A DNA stretch of 54,948 nt from Oehlia diaphana (lineage: Eukaryota > Glomeromycota > Glomeromycetes > Glomerales > Glomeraceae): contig QZLH01000428.1 of the NCBI GenBank assembly GCA_003833135.1, positions 21,310-76,257 of the forward strand, given 5' to 3'. The notes beneath the pieces were generated by a model. It was not told the origin of the DNA. It saw only the letters and a program-made list of their open reading frames with translations, and did not search any database. The position numbers were made by a program, and so were the translations under genes. Shown piece after piece: positions 1-11,395 of the stretch (position 1 is its first letter; each line of letters starts with the position of its first letter).

Positions 1-292
1 AGGGCGTCACCAAATGGAAACGGTCGTCGTGAATGTTGTAAACAATCAGTTTCATACTCCCAAGGAAAAGGTGTACCAACCAGCTTCGCCAAATGGAGAA
101 GGGTTGCACACACGAGGGCGTCACCAAATGGAAACGGTCGTCGTGAATGTTGTAAACAATCAGTTTCATACTCCCAAAGAAAGGCGTTACCAACCAGCTT
201 CTCCAAATGGAGAAGGGTTGCACACATGAGGGCGTCACCAAATGGAAACGGTCGTCGTGAATGTTGTAAACAACCAGTTCATGCTCCCAAGA
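1..292. repeat. 114-bp tandem repeat block, cut by the window edge
   Basis: Two and a half direct copies of a 114-bp unit are present; the motif agggcgtcaccaaatgg recurs at 1, 115 and 229. Each unit also contains the phrases ccaaccagcttcgccaaatgg and gttgtaaacaa. The unit leaves short open frames on both strands, but they simply repeat with the DNA and show no gene structure. The same unit, in longer and more varied form, recurs at 11396-11915 in the same orientation. Confidence 0.9.
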
Positions 293-720
293 GTTCGACT
301 ATTTCCTGCTCATTTCTAAGTGAAGACACGACAAATAATAGGTATTCCTCACCCAAAAAAACTAAGCGAAGGTTCGACAAATAATAGGTGGTATTCCTCG
401 TACAAGAAAAATAAGTTGCTGAAATTGAAGAAAAGAAATAATATTTTATTTATTTTGACTATTTCCTGCTCATTTCTAAGTGAAGACGCGACAATTAATA
501 GGTATTCCTCACCCAAAAAACCTAAGCGAAGACTCGACAAATAATAGGTATTTCTCACTCATAAAAACTAAGTCGTTGAAATAAAAGAAAAATTATAATA
601 TTTTATTTTATTTCGACTATTTCCTGTTCATTTCTAAGTGAAGACGCGACAAATAATAGATATTCCTCACCCAAGAAAAACTAAGTCGCTGAAATAAAAG
701 AAAAAAACTAATATTTTATT
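292..720. repeat. Second tandem repeat (tttcctg/aataatagg units)
   Basis: Roughly 150-bp units begin with tcgactatttcctg at about 295, 459 and 606 and carry the phrase gacaaataataggtattcc. The block follows the 114-bp repeats directly, and the same order is seen again at 11915-12350. It is followed at 735-1075 by a non-repetitive stretch that also matches 12430-12740, so these three parts form one compound repeat about 1.1 kb long. Open frames in it look like products of the repeat, not genes. Confidence 0.85.
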
Positions 721-1177
721 TAGAAAGAGAAAAAGAATAATACTATGATATATATACAAAATTGGACTGATGTTATTATCACGTGCTCGTTAAAAATATC
801 ACAATAAATATCGCGTCGCGGTAGGATGTGTCATGTATCACCAGTGGTAAACAAAATACGTGATATCACATGAATCAATAGTTCAGCCCCATTACCTAAT
901 TGGCGCTTAGAATCAGTCGTGTCACTGATAATACGTGTTTTGATTGTTATGGTTTTTTCAGCATAGGTAAAAATCCGGTAAAATCCATCTATTGGCTCTT
1001 ACATTACCAATAAATTTAATATCGCTTATTTAAAATATTACTGATTTTATCACATAATTTGATAACGCAAATTTGTATAATTATATATTATTGGATGATA
1101 TAAATCTAATGCGGCACGTATCTTCCATACTATTCAGAGATATTTAAATCTGATTTTCTGCAAAAGCTAATTAATTA

Positions 1178-2534
1178 TTAGTGTAAATTTAAATAACAAA
1201 CTTTACAAACTTTACAAAAGACACCTAATATTTTTTCGCTTAATTCAATATCAATTGTTTTAGGAATATTTATTGTTTCTGCATTATCAAGTTCACAATC
1301 TTCAAATTTTTTTTCAATCTTTATATCAAATTCATCATTTATAACTTCATCCATGTGCAACTGATTGCTATACGACCGTGTTAATTCATCAATAAAAGTA
1401 GTTATGTAAGAATAGTAATGGTGACATCGGAGACCCAGTTTTTTGGAAGCATTCTTCATGATATGCAAGGCCACAAATTAATTCTTCTCCATTTTCATCT
1501 GTAAAATTTGCACAATTAATGTGACACAGAACTTTTCGTCACTTGGTAGTACTGCTGAATGATATCCAATAGGTAATATACCGGTAGAAAATCGTGATTC
1601 TATTACGTAAGAAAAATAGTAGTAGGTTTTTTTATTATCCATTTTTTTCTTTACTTGGCCATTACTTTTTCATATTTCATCAAAATAATCTAGAAGAAAA
1701 AGAGCTGTTTTTTTACTAGATTATCAAGATCTTTTTTTTTTATACAGATAATCACGTTTTGGCGCAAAAGAAGAGGTAAATAGATTATCATTCCAAAAAT
1801 GATCCAGAAGTAAAGAATCACGCCAGCTGTTGATACTTTGGCATTGTTATGTCTTCGTAATAAGCTATGGAAATTTTCTAAAACATATTCAAACTTATTT
1901 AAATTACTTTAGTGCATCAATAAAGGGATGATGTGTTTGCTTCCAGTAATGAAATGCCAGTAAGGTTATGTCGATTAAATCTTCTCATTACAATCCATAG
2001 TAAACGAAATGCTGTAGAAATGTACTCTTCAAAATGTTTTCTACGAAACAAAAGTAGCATAAATATCCAAGGAAGAAGGTACTAAATTATCAAAAAGATC
2101 AAAAAATATCCTACACTTTTTGATAATTTAAAATGTCTTTTACACATTTTTTTCATTCCAAATATTCTCCTATACATTAAATCAAAAAATCCTCAAACTG
2201 AACTTGCGCCCATATCTTTCAAAAAGGTCAGAGTGTACTATCAATTATTCCAAAAGACTAATATCTTGTATTTGAATCCAATGGGTTTTAAATGAATTGT
2301 AATTATGGCAAATGAAATCATATAATTCTCCTAAAGTGTTGTCTTTAAAATAGTATCACCAACTCCATAAGGATTATGTATAGAAGTATTATTTGGAGAA
2401 ATATGGGGGATAGGAATTGTCTCAATATTATTAAACAATATGGTCGCCATATGTGATATTTGTGAAATAGATGTTGCAGATGGAATTCGCGTACCAACAG
2501 CCTGCCGTACCGTGAAGGTTATTATAATCATCAA
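1178..2534 (-). pseudogene. Decayed RING-like zinc-finger gene (repeat-family remnant)
   Basis: Read on the minus strand, pieces of one protein appear in shifting frames. They include a stretch like YVLENFHSLLRRHNNA (about 1840-1900), LFLLDYFDEI (about 1690), an open stretch ending IGYHSAVLPSDEK (about 1545-1640), CHINCANFTDENGEE (about 1500) and AYHEECF (about 1450). The last open part (1178-1474) continues with LGLRCHHYYSYITTFIDEL. The CHINC, AYHEEC and RCHH clusters resemble spaced zinc ligands of a RING-like finger. Several frameshifts and stops break the frame, so it is not translatable as one product. I recall similar proteins as a multicopy family in Rhizophagus, perhaps transposon-derived, but cannot prove it here. 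Confidence 0.6.
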
Positions 2535-2549
2535 CTAGGAAAAATGCTT

Positions 2550-2770
2550 TTTTGATGGAAGATTTTCGTTAGAAATTTTTCTTAATCGGGGATATTTTTT
2601 TAGAATTGTTTGAAAAGTTTTTTTATGTTTTTTGATGGAGAATTTTGTTAGAAGTCTCAATAGAAAATTTTATTGAAAATAGTTTTTTTTTAATAAGAGT
2701 ATCGAGAATTTTGGCTTGAAATTTTTTTTTTTAATAAAGAATTTCATTAGAGATATTTTTTTATAAAATT
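2550..2770 (+). repeat. Left arm of a ~215-bp imperfect inverted repeat
   Basis: This T-rich segment is the reverse complement of 5528-5755. Shared non-trivial phrases include tcgagaattttggcttgaaa, gatggagaattttgtt and aaaattttattgaaaatag, so the match is more than shared base composition. The two arms enclose about 2.76 kb containing a hAT-like end, a pyrimidine-rich tract, an intron-like array and a minisatellite. No transposase frame is seen in the loop. Confidence 0.75.
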
Positions 2771-2868
2771 AAAAAAATATTAAATTACATTAATAAGATT
2801 AAGATAAATTAAAAAAAAATTATGATAGAATCCTAAATAGCATAGTAAATTAAGCAAATTTTATATAC

Positions 2869-2990
2869 TAGTAAAGCTCCGCACGAGCCGAGCCGGCTTG
2901 CAAGCTGAGCCATACTTAATAAATTGGCTTGATGCTTGACAAGGCTGACAAGCCGGCTCAAAAAAGCTCAAGCTGGCTCGTCTACAAAGT
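2869..2990. mobile_element. hAT-type terminal/subterminal fragment
   Basis: This GC-rich island in AT-rich DNA begins ctagtaaagctccgcacgag and continues with repeated agcc/ggct words in both orientations. Its start closely parallels the end of the intact hAT element at 13860 (ctagtgctccgtacggg), with the same ctagt, gctccg and acg blocks. Dense short repeats just inside the terminus are typical of hAT ends. No opposite end is recognised, so it is a fragment or a degraded non-autonomous copy. Confidence 0.45.
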
Positions 2991-3324
2991 AATAAAATAA
3001 AAATTAATCATTAGTACTTTTTTTTTTATTTGTTTCATTTTAATAATTTCAGTTTTCTAGAATTGTATTTTTTTAAAAATTTAACTTTATTTAATAATTT
3101 TCTTTAGTTTTGTATTTTTTGATTCCATTTTTAACTTTAATATTTAGAATTTTTTTTAATTTTTAATTTCATAAAGATTTTTTTACAAATTTCAATCATA
3201 TAATATTCATATAACATAAATTAAAAAGTTTTTAAAATAATGTTATGCATAAACCAGTATTATTAAATTCGTTAAGTGCCATTTTCTCAACCTATTTTTA
3301 AACTTTTTTAAACTTTTTTAACAA

Positions 3325-3490
3325 AATCCCCCTCACTCTCTTCCGTTTTTATCTTTTCCCCTTTTCGTTCTTCCCTTTTTCCTCCTCTCCTCCGTTTTTA
3401 TCTTTTCCCCTTCTTTCGTTCTTCTTCTCTCTCGTTTCCCTCTCTCCCTTTCTTTCGTTTCCTCTTCTCTTTCATCCTTCCCTTCACCTA
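3325..3490. repeat. Pyrimidine-rich tract with internal duplication
   Basis: An almost pure C/T stretch on the plus strand in which the phrase tccgtttttatcttttcccc occurs twice. It lies about 350 bp upstream of an array of intron-like units. Such tracts occur in fungal promoters, but no coding start follows, so it is called only as low-complexity sequence. Confidence 0.6.
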
Positions 3491-3854
3491 AATTAACCAC
3501 TTTCACCAAGTAAAAAAAGTTACAAATTTATTTTTTAGGTAACATTTTCGTTTTAGTGGATCTCTTGTGGAATTTAAGTGAATTTTTGTAGTTTAATTAT
3601 TTTTTGGCCTTACTAGCCTTTCTTTTTTTTAGGGTTTATCTCATTTTGACCTTCGGACATGTGGAAAATTCTAGACAGCCGCTGGCAGGCTTTTTAAACG
3701 CTTTGGAATTTAGTGATTAATTTCCTATTTTTATTTTATTTTACAGTAACGAAACATTTATTAATGTTTCAAAATTTTTTATTTATTTTGTAGATGGATT
3801 TTGTATTTCAATGAGGGCTAAACGCGTGGAATTTAATTTGGTAAGGGAATCGTA

Positions 3855-4710
3855 ATTGATTAAATTTATTTTGTTTAATGAAACATCATTTTCTAATGAA
3901 TGTTTAATGTTTATTCCTTTTTTAGACGAGTCTGGACGAGTAAATCAGTCTTTTTTAATAATTTTTTTTTTAGATAAAACTGGACGCGGCTTTGAATTTG
4001 GCATGATATGTAAGTTTCGAAGCTACAACTTCGAAACGCTTTTGAAAAAATTAATTTTTTTTTCTTTTTTTTAGATATTGGCTTTCATCTTTCGTTACAG
4101 ATCAGTAAGTTTCAGAAGTTTCTTAGCTCTTTTTTGGCTTTTTTTTAAAGTAAAATTTCTAATTTATTTTCTTTTTTTATGTATATATCAGCTTCGTCTT
4201 AGACTTTAGATCGGTAGGCCTTGAGAGTTTCATTTTGAAACTTATTTGTTTTTTTTTTAAAATTAAATTTTTAATTTTTCTTTTCTTTTTTTTTTAGGTC
4301 AACTTTGACATTACCACTTTGAATCAGTAAGTTTTGAAGGCTTCATTTTTGAAGCTTATTTTTATTTTGAAAATAAAAAATTCTAATTTCTTAGGTATGT
4401 ATTGGCTCTTTGTTTCGACGCCTTCAAAACTTTCGACCTTAGGTGAGTCTCCAAAACTTTTTTTGTGAATTTTTTCTTTTGAAAAAAAATCAGGTTAACT
4501 TTATTTCTTTTTTTTAGATACTGGTTTCTTCCTTGGTAACTTGGATCAGTAAATTGAAGCTTTGAGAATATTTTTTTGAAATTTATTTGAAAAAAACTGA
4601 TTTTTTTTTCTTTTTTAGGTGTCGGGCTTAACTTCTCTTTTTTTTTAGACGGCTGAGCCTTTGGAAATCTGAAATTTAGTGTGTAAGTTTTGGATTCTGC
4701 CATTCTGGTT
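3855..4710 (+). repeat. Array of intron-like units
   Basis: About seven irregular units of 95-130 bp follow one another. Each has a stretch of 30-60 nt ending near gatcagtaagttt, then a short palindrome such as tcgaagctacaacttcga, then a poly-T run ending in tttttttag. In sequence terms each is a GT-AG intron with a donor (gtaagttt), an internal hairpin and a polypyrimidine acceptor, separated by exon-sized spacers. The spacers do not give a continuous reading frame. It could be a multi-exon non-coding RNA, a decayed gene of micro-exons, or an intron-derived repeat. Confidence 0.5.
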
Positions 4711-4919
4711 TTGCAACATCATCCTGTTGTGAACTGGATTTTTCATTTATTTAATTAGAAACTTTTGCTAATGTTTCTATTTACTTTTCTTCAGTTGTAG
4801 ATTTCATCAATTCCGTCCTTTGGAGTTCAGGTTAAAATTATGAGTGGAATTACTATTTATTGCGATATAAAATGTGTATTTATTATATTTTTATTTCATT
4901 TTATTTGTATATTACAATA

Positions 4920-5075
4920 TTATAAGTAAATAAAATTAAATTTTCGATGTTTATCATTTAAGTAAAATTTTAATGTTTATTGTTTAAGTTAAATATCAAT
5001 TGTTTATTATTTATGTTAAATATCGATTGTTATATTTGTGTTAAATATCGCTATTTATCATTTAGGTTTAAATTT
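4920..5075. repeat. Degenerate ~33-bp tandem repeat
   Basis: Successive variants of the phrase tatttatgttaaatatcgattg occur from about 4920 to 5075, at a period near 33 bp. The stretch 5075-5200 that follows carries several copies of atatatcac and its complement, giving small hairpins. No gene is visible. Confidence 0.5.
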
Positions 5076-5206
5076 GATGATTTATTCATATCGATACTAC
5101 TCGACGAGTGCGATTATTATTGATATATATCACATTTTATAAATAATGTGATAAATATCGATAAAGTGATATATATCGCTATATATCACCTGAAAAAATT
5201 TCCTGA

Positions 5207-5470
5207 TGACAATAAATAAAAAAGATAAGTAAATTACAATGATCAAGAAAAAAGATGCTAATAAAAAATGAAGTAACAATGGAGTAATGGATGGAAAGTA
5301 ATAGACGATGAAAGGGAGTAAAAAAGAGTAACGAGAAGTGATAGGTAACAAAAAGGAGAAATAGGAGATGATGAGAGATGGAAAGGTGTGATGGGAGACG
5401 AAGAGGAGTGATGGGAGATAAAAAGGAGTGATGGGAGACGAAAAGAAGTGATGGGAAAATGAAGAGGAGT
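5207..5470. repeat. GA-rich minisatellite, copy 1
   Basis: A leader containing gataagtaaattacaatgat is followed by repeats about 20 bp long of the type gagtgatgggagacgaaaag. The same leader and repeats appear, longer, at 13420-13856. The open frame on the complementary strand is Ser/Phe/Leu-rich and follows the repeat period, so it is not called as a gene. Confidence 0.8.
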
Positions 5471-5527
5471 AAAAATTTATTAAAATTGTAAAATTTAATA
5501 AAAAATTTTCCAATAAATTTTCAATCA

Positions 5528-5755
5528 ATTTTTATAAAAAAAAAAAGATCTCTAATAAAATTCTTTATTAAAAAAAAGATTTCAAGCCAAAATTCTCGAT
5601 ACACTTATTAAAAAAAAAACTATTTTCAATAAAATTTTCTATTAAGATTTCTAAACAAAATTCTCCATCAAAAAAATAAAAAATTTTTCAACAAATAAAA
5701 AAAAATATCTCCGATTAAAGAAAAATTCAAAGATTCTTACCATCTATTAAAAAAA
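5528..5755 (-). repeat. Right arm of the ~215-bp inverted repeat
   Basis: Reverse complement of 2550-2770, including the diagnostic phrase tttcaagccaaaattctcga. Beyond it, 5755-6170 is an A-rich stretch made of loosely repeated ttaaaaaaattctc words with no gene. Confidence 0.75.
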
Positions 5756-6244
5756 TTCTCAAAAGAATTTCTATATCAAAAAAAAATCCCTTTCCTATTA
5801 AAAAAAAAAAAACTCTCCTGTTAAAAATAATTGTTTCAACAAATTAAGTACAGTATATCTGTATATGTCAAAAAAAAAAAAATTCTATAAAAAAAAAAAT
5901 TCTCCAATGAAATTTCTTTCAAAATTTTTAACGAAATTATCTATCAAAAAAAAAAAAACAAAAAAGCTCAGAAATGTTCATATCAATGAAAAAAACTTTC
6001 TAACGAAATTATTTTATCAAAAATAAACTTTTTATTAAAAAAATTCCCAAATAAATTCTATCAAGCAAAGCCATTGCCTATATTAAAATAAAAATTCTCT
6101 ACAAAATTTGTTTATAAAAAAAAAGCCAATAAAAAAAAAAAAAAAATTTTTTTTAAACTACCTAAACTTAAAAAACATGTGACCGACACCCTGTGCTAAC
6201 AAAGAAACTAAATATTTAAAAGATAAAATTATCGAGTATAGTTG

Positions 6245-6435
6245 GATTAAATCAAACACAGTTGGACAAAAACATCAAGTACAGACGGAACAAAAATATC
6301 AAGCACAGATGGATAAAAACATAAAGCACGGACGGATAAAAACGTTAAGCATGATCGGATAGAAACATCAAGATAAACATCTGCATGAACAGATAAAATA
6401 TCAAGCACATACAGATAAATATCAAGTACGGACAT
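6245..6435. repeat. ~27-bp tandem repeat
   Basis: Seven or so variants of the phrase aaaacatcaagcacagatgg lie in tandem. The complementary strand has a short open frame with a matching amino-acid periodicity, best explained by the repeat. From 6436 to 6985 I see no gene or repeat that can be named. Confidence 0.8.
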
Positions 6436-6984
6436 TTTTCACCCGCCCAATGTAGTCCAACTCGGCTTGTCATACGAAACAATTAGAATATTTTAATAGT
6501 TCATATATACAAATGATATTAAATATACATAGAAGTTTAATATTTATAATAGACTATTTGTATAAGCTTACATAATGAACTATATATTATAAGCTTTTTT
6601 TTATAATCAATACATCGGGTGAACTGATTTTTTTTTTCATTCATTATTCTAACAATGATTTACACCATTTACGATAATCTCGTGTAAAAAAAAATATCAT
6701 CCTTGAGATTACTAAAATAATTTAGATTAAAATATAATATGCTCCGATCCTTGATCATTGATCCCGTGATACTATTAATTAACACATGCTCTGTGTTCTG
6801 TGGTGGGTACTGGAACAAAAAAAATACTGGCTAGTTTATTTACTAACTTCTGAGAGTAGTTGATTACCGTAGTACAGTATATTGATCGGGATCGCTATTT
6901 ATTTAAAAAACCCTTTTTACTGTATTTTTTTCTTTAAAATAATTTTCTGACAACTTGAAATACATTATATTATATACTTTATAG

Positions 6985-7300
6985 CTTCCGCACTGCCATT
7001 TCAAACCAGTTAGCTTAGAAAAAAAATGTTTTTAAATAGAAGGCGTATAGAATACCTTCTATTTATTTATTTTTTATGGCTTTCAACTTCCTTAGACCTT
7101 TATGCCATTTTGGACTGGTAAGCTTCGGAAAAAAAGAATTTCAAATAGAAAGTGTATAAGAATATACTAACCTTCTATTTTTTTGGTAGTTTCGAGACTC
7201 TCTTGGACCGTTAGACCGGCTAAGCTTTTGAAAAAGTTTTCAAATAGGTGTATATGACCGTCTTGTTTATTCTTGGGAACGTGAGTATGTAGACTTTATT
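6985..7300 (+). repeat. Three ~110-bp units with intron-like borders
   Basis: Each unit has a word such as ttggactggtaagcttcgg, then a hairpin around a pair like aatagaagg and ccttctatt, then a T-rich stretch and a new ttggacc/ttagacc segment. The copies start near 6985, 7076 and 7196. The layout of donor, internal hairpin, T-tract and acceptor resembles the array at 3855-4710, but the sequences belong to another family. Confidence 0.5.
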
Positions 7301-7369
7301 TATTTTTTTTTTTTGAAATTCTTTTTGGTAAGGTATAGTATGCTAACCTACTAAACTTTCCTTTTTTTC

Positions 7370-8650
7370 TAGAAACCAGGATTTTTGACCGCAATAGATT
7401 TCAGAATACTGTGTTTATACAAACAAGATGGGCTGAAGTAGATAAAGTAAACAACGAAATGATGCTCAGGAGGGTAAGTTTCAAAATTTAAAATGTTTCT
7501 TATATATTTTTATTTGAGGGAACGTTATGTTAACGTTTTCTTTTATTTTCTAGGATTCAGTATTCCAGTTTTCTTGGGTAACATCGACATCACTAGTCTG
7601 ATGAAAAAATGGTATAGAAGGTGAAAAACATTGCAAGGATGGTTTATGTAATAACTTAAACTTAACCGATCGTATGGTTGTTGATAGCGACGAAACTCGC
7701 AATTTTTTCTTTAATCGTAATTGAACCTTCACCTGCATCTTCCAGTAAACCTAAATGATGATGAAAGTCATCACACATCGTTGATTTTTGTTATAACTAG
7801 TATAGCCATTATCCTCCCATCATCTCTTCGGTGTCTACTCTTCAATAAGCCGAAATTCTTTATCATACTTACAAAGTCCCCATTTGTAGATACGTATTCT
7901 AAGAAAGGATGCTGATAAAAGAAAAATAACGTATTGAAAATTTATTATAACGAAACCTTTTCATTCTAATATTGAATTCGCCTTGAACCTCGCTGCCATT
8001 CTTCTCGTTATCAATCGTTCTTCCATCACAGTGAACGATGGATGTCTCAGTATAAATTGGCGAAGTAAGGAACCCTACAATCGTAATGAATGAGATTATG
8101 GATGAATTCAAGTAAAGTGATACGATAAAGAAAAAGGCTGTAGTAAAGAAGAGATGGTGTTAATGATAAAAAGGAATTCGCAAATAATCTTCTAAGTGAT
8201 ATGGAGAAGAATGAGCCAATAGATCAAGTTTTAGGACTCTGGATTTTCTCTTGAGTAATAGGGTGGTAAGTTTTAAAACTTATAACTTAATAAATAATTA
8301 TTTGAGGAAACGTAATATTAACGTTTCTTTTTTCTTTTAGATTCAGAATTCCAGGTTTGTTCTTCGAATTTCGAAACTTAATCCTTTTTTTCTATTTTAG
8401 GAATCATTTAATATAACTAACGTTTTTTTATTTTATTTCTTTGAGACCGGTGTAACTGATAAGTCTCATAATCCAAACTTTTATTTTTTTGGAAACTTTT
8501 GACTAACGTTTTTATTCTTATTTGTTTGATTAGGTTTGGGTCTTTGGAATTTGCTTTGATGGTAAGTTTTGAAGATATACTTCAAAATTTTACCTTTTAT
8601 ACCTTTTAGAAACATCTTATTAGCGTTTAATTTTATTTTTTTAGAATCGA
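7370..8650 (+). other. Exon-intron-like stretch, possible decayed multi-exon gene
   Basis: After a good acceptor (ttttttctag) near 7372, an open segment reads about RIFDRNRFQNTVFIQT and onward to MMLRR, then hits gtaagtttc at about 7473. The candidate intron ends tttctag at about 7553 and is followed by gattcagtattccag. A second intron of the same family runs from about 8269 to 8340 and is again followed by gattcagaattccag. A third candidate starts near 8562. The introns share the palindrome-like phrase gaacgttatgttaacgtt. The exon frames do not join without stops, so this may be a decayed gene or a non-coding transcript. Confidence 0.3.
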
Positions 8651-8879
8651 TAAATTGACAGAGAAGACTCAAAAATAGAAATATCTGATATCGGATTGCA
8701 TATTCATATTATACTAACCCGGTATGTTCTAACCTGAAAGTCATGTGATTTAAACCTGATCTGCGCCAAGAACCGGTTCGGCTGCCATTCAGGTTAAAAC
8801 CGAAACTATAATAGGGCTATATGAAATTTGTCCGGTAGCCCTTCATTCGACCAGTGTAAAATATAGTATAGATTATAAA

Positions 8880-10030
8880 GGAAAATTAAAAATATTTGAA
8901 AAATAATTTTTGGTTTTAGAAAAAACAAACCCGAAAAAGGAAAGGATGAGTCGAAAAACCAAAAAAATTATGTTTTTAAAAGAAAAAAGGAACAAATTAA
9001 AAAAAAAATCAGTTTAAAAAAAAAACACAAATAAAAAAAATTGTTGAAAAAAAAGCAAATAAAAAAAATGGGTTGAAAAAAAACAAATAAAAAAAATTGT
9101 TGAAAAAAAAGCAAATAAAAAAAATGGGTTGAAAAAATTTTTTTTTAAAGATCGGAAGAGGACCGGAAATGAAATTTTATATAAAGTAATTTTAGTAGTT
9201 ACAACTTACAAGTTTCAAATTAGCTAGGTTTTATTTAGTGTAGGTTTCAATATAAATTTAATAGAAAATAGATACTTAGTTGACATACTGTATGTATGTA
9301 TGGTGAATACTGTATGGGTTTGATTATAATGCGTACTAATAAAGTCTTCGTTAAAAAAAAAATATTAAGGGTAAAAAGTATTAGTAAAAAAAATCCCTAA
9401 ATTTATCAATAAAAAAAAAAGAAACGAAAAAAAAGGTGCTTACCGTCGCCTGCAGCACCGATCCGATCACCCGATCCAAAACTAAATGGTGAAAAATTTG
9501 TTTTGAAAAAAAAAAAGCCAACCCGAAAAAAGAAAAAGTGAAAAAATTTTTTCAGATTGGAAAAAAAGCCAAAGCCAACCTGAAAAAAGAAATAGTATAA
9601 AGAATTCGAGAAAATGAGAAAACTGAAAAAAAAATTTGTGGAGGGACAAGAGAAAAATCGGTTGAAAAAGAAACCGAAAAGGAAAAGAAAAGAAAAAGAA
9701 AAGAAAAATTTGGGAAAAGAATAAGGATAAAGAAAGAAATCGGTCAAAAGAAAAGATCAAAAAAACAAATAATTTCTTAAAGGACCAAAATAATAGATTA
9801 TTCAATAAAAAAAAAAAAAAAATTTTCGGTTTTGGGAAAAAAACCAAATCTAATGAAAAAAGACAAAATAAAAAGAAAAAAATACGTAAAATTTTTAAAA
9901 AAAGAAAAAAAAGAAAAGAAAAAGGTGTTTCGAAAGAGAAATGACGAAATTTGAAAAAAAGAAATAACCAAAAATAAAAGATCGGTTCAAGAAAAAAAAT
10001 TGAAAATTAAAAAAGAACTGAAAAAATTAG
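8880..10030. repeat. A-rich low-complexity tract with tandem words
   Basis: A long A-rich region with repeated words such as aaaattgttgaaaaaaaagc and ccaacctgaaaaaagaaa. Two copies of a ~57-bp unit lie at 9035-9150. The complementary strand gives long open frames of mainly Phe, Ser and Leu in more than one frame, which is a composition effect. No gene is called. From 10031 to 10440 the sequence is ordinary AT-rich DNA with nothing recognised. Confidence 0.6.
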
Positions 10031-10439
10031 TTTGGTTAAAAAATGGTGTAACGTTTAGATTAGCTGTATAAATTAATGAATTGCTGATCCGTATTCTTTA
10101 TAGTTAAGACCCGCTTGATCGGCAAGTTATCTAATCCAATTCCGGTTAATGAAATTTAATAGATTTGTAATTTCCTTTCTTATTATATTTTTTAAGCTTC
10201 AAATATTGGGATAAATTCTCTACTATTGTGAGTGAGCCAGACTTCTTCCAAGATATATTTTATGACCCATGTTTTATCACCTACTGAAACATTTATATTT
10301 TGATTTCCCAGAAATTTAGGTTTATTTTTCGGTAATTTAATTAGTCTTTTTAATTTTAAATTAGCTACGTATAATATAATTATTTATAAATTATTTAATG
10401 TGAATGAATATTTAATTACAACTAGAATTAATATTTTTA

Positions 10440-10810
10440 CTTTATAAAAAATATTCATCGCGCAATGAAAATAAAAATTAAATTATTTTTAGGGATTTTT
10501 TTTTCCAGGATATTATCACTTTAACATTCAAGTAACCGATATTAATTTTTTTAAAGCAATAAATAAATAACTTTATTTTCCTGAAAACATTTATTCAGTA
10601 AAAAATGATTAATAAATTATAAAACAACAAGACAAAAAATGTATTTCTTTATATATTTAATAAAAACAATAAAATAATCAAATGGAATAAATAATATTCC
10701 GGCGAAATTTCCATTCAGCAAAATGTCCATTTGGCGAAATATCCATTCGATAAATGGCTTCGACGAAATGGAATTCGGTGAAATAGGGTTTCGGTGTAAT
10801 TGATGATCAT
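10440..10810 (-). mobile_element. Truncated copy of a MITE-like element with gcgaaatg repeats
   Basis: Reverse complement of much of 22185-22600. Shared phrases include attcatcgcgcaatgaaaat, catttgattattttattg and the series of gcgaaat words at 10700-10795. In the fuller copy the gcgaaat series occurs at both ends in inverted orientation; here the second arm is absent, so the copy ends at about 10440. No coding capacity is seen. The following stretch, 10811-11395, has nothing I recognise. Confidence 0.7.
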
Positions 10811-11395
10811 TTTTAGCTTAGCCGTTGTGGGAGAAACATTGAGCTGTAATAAACTGACTAATTGACTGAATGAACAATGTGTCTTCAAGTAATTAATTAC
10901 ACAATTATTAATTAAACCTTTTAACAAAAGTTCGCGTGAGAAACGCTAACTCAATATTGTTAATGTTGACAAAAACACGTATCAATATCAACAAACTATT
11001 TAAAATTAAACATATTTTATTATACTTGAGTGGATGGATATTTTTTTTTTGTCGCTAGTTTATTTTAAATTTGAAATGTTTAAACGTAACTTCTTGAATT
11101 CCTTTAAAACACAACTATATAAAGAAAATAAAAATCATCTAATTTAAATTCCAATCATTATGGAGAGCAGTAAAATAATATGACGTAAAACGGCCTAGGA
11201 TCCGTAGTACTCCCTCCCTTGAAAGCAAGTCATTACCATATCGGCTAAAATCAAGCCAATTAATATTTAAGCTCAGTTGATGGGTCAATCAGAAACATTT
11301 TTCACAGACGGAATTTCGTAGATGTAAGAGAGAATCCAAAGTCCTAGTATCTTAATATAAATAATAAATAATTGTTAGTAAGCAGAAAATAGAAA

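Noticed and set aside
14..558. Short open frames on both strands in the 114-bp and tttcctg repeats
   Set aside because: Their amino-acid periodicity copies the DNA repeat, they overlap on opposite strands, and the same frames reappear at 11396-12026.
4383..4703. 106-codon minus-strand frame
   Set aside because: It lies wholly in the complement of the intron-like array and is Lys/Phe-rich from the T-tracts; no domain or start context.
5130..5528. 132-codon minus-strand frame rich in Ser/Phe/Leu
   Set aside because: Encoded by the minisatellite complement; no conservation apart from the repeat.
7899..8111. Minus-strand frame with a leader-like start (secreted peptide)
   Set aside because: The apparent start is TTG and not ATG, there are no Lys-Arg repeats, and the frame overlaps an exon-intron-like stretch on the other strand.
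9406..9847. Two overlapping Phe-rich minus-strand frames that look like membrane proteins
   Set aside because: Two frames of the same A-rich DNA give equally long Phe/Leu products, which is a composition effect.
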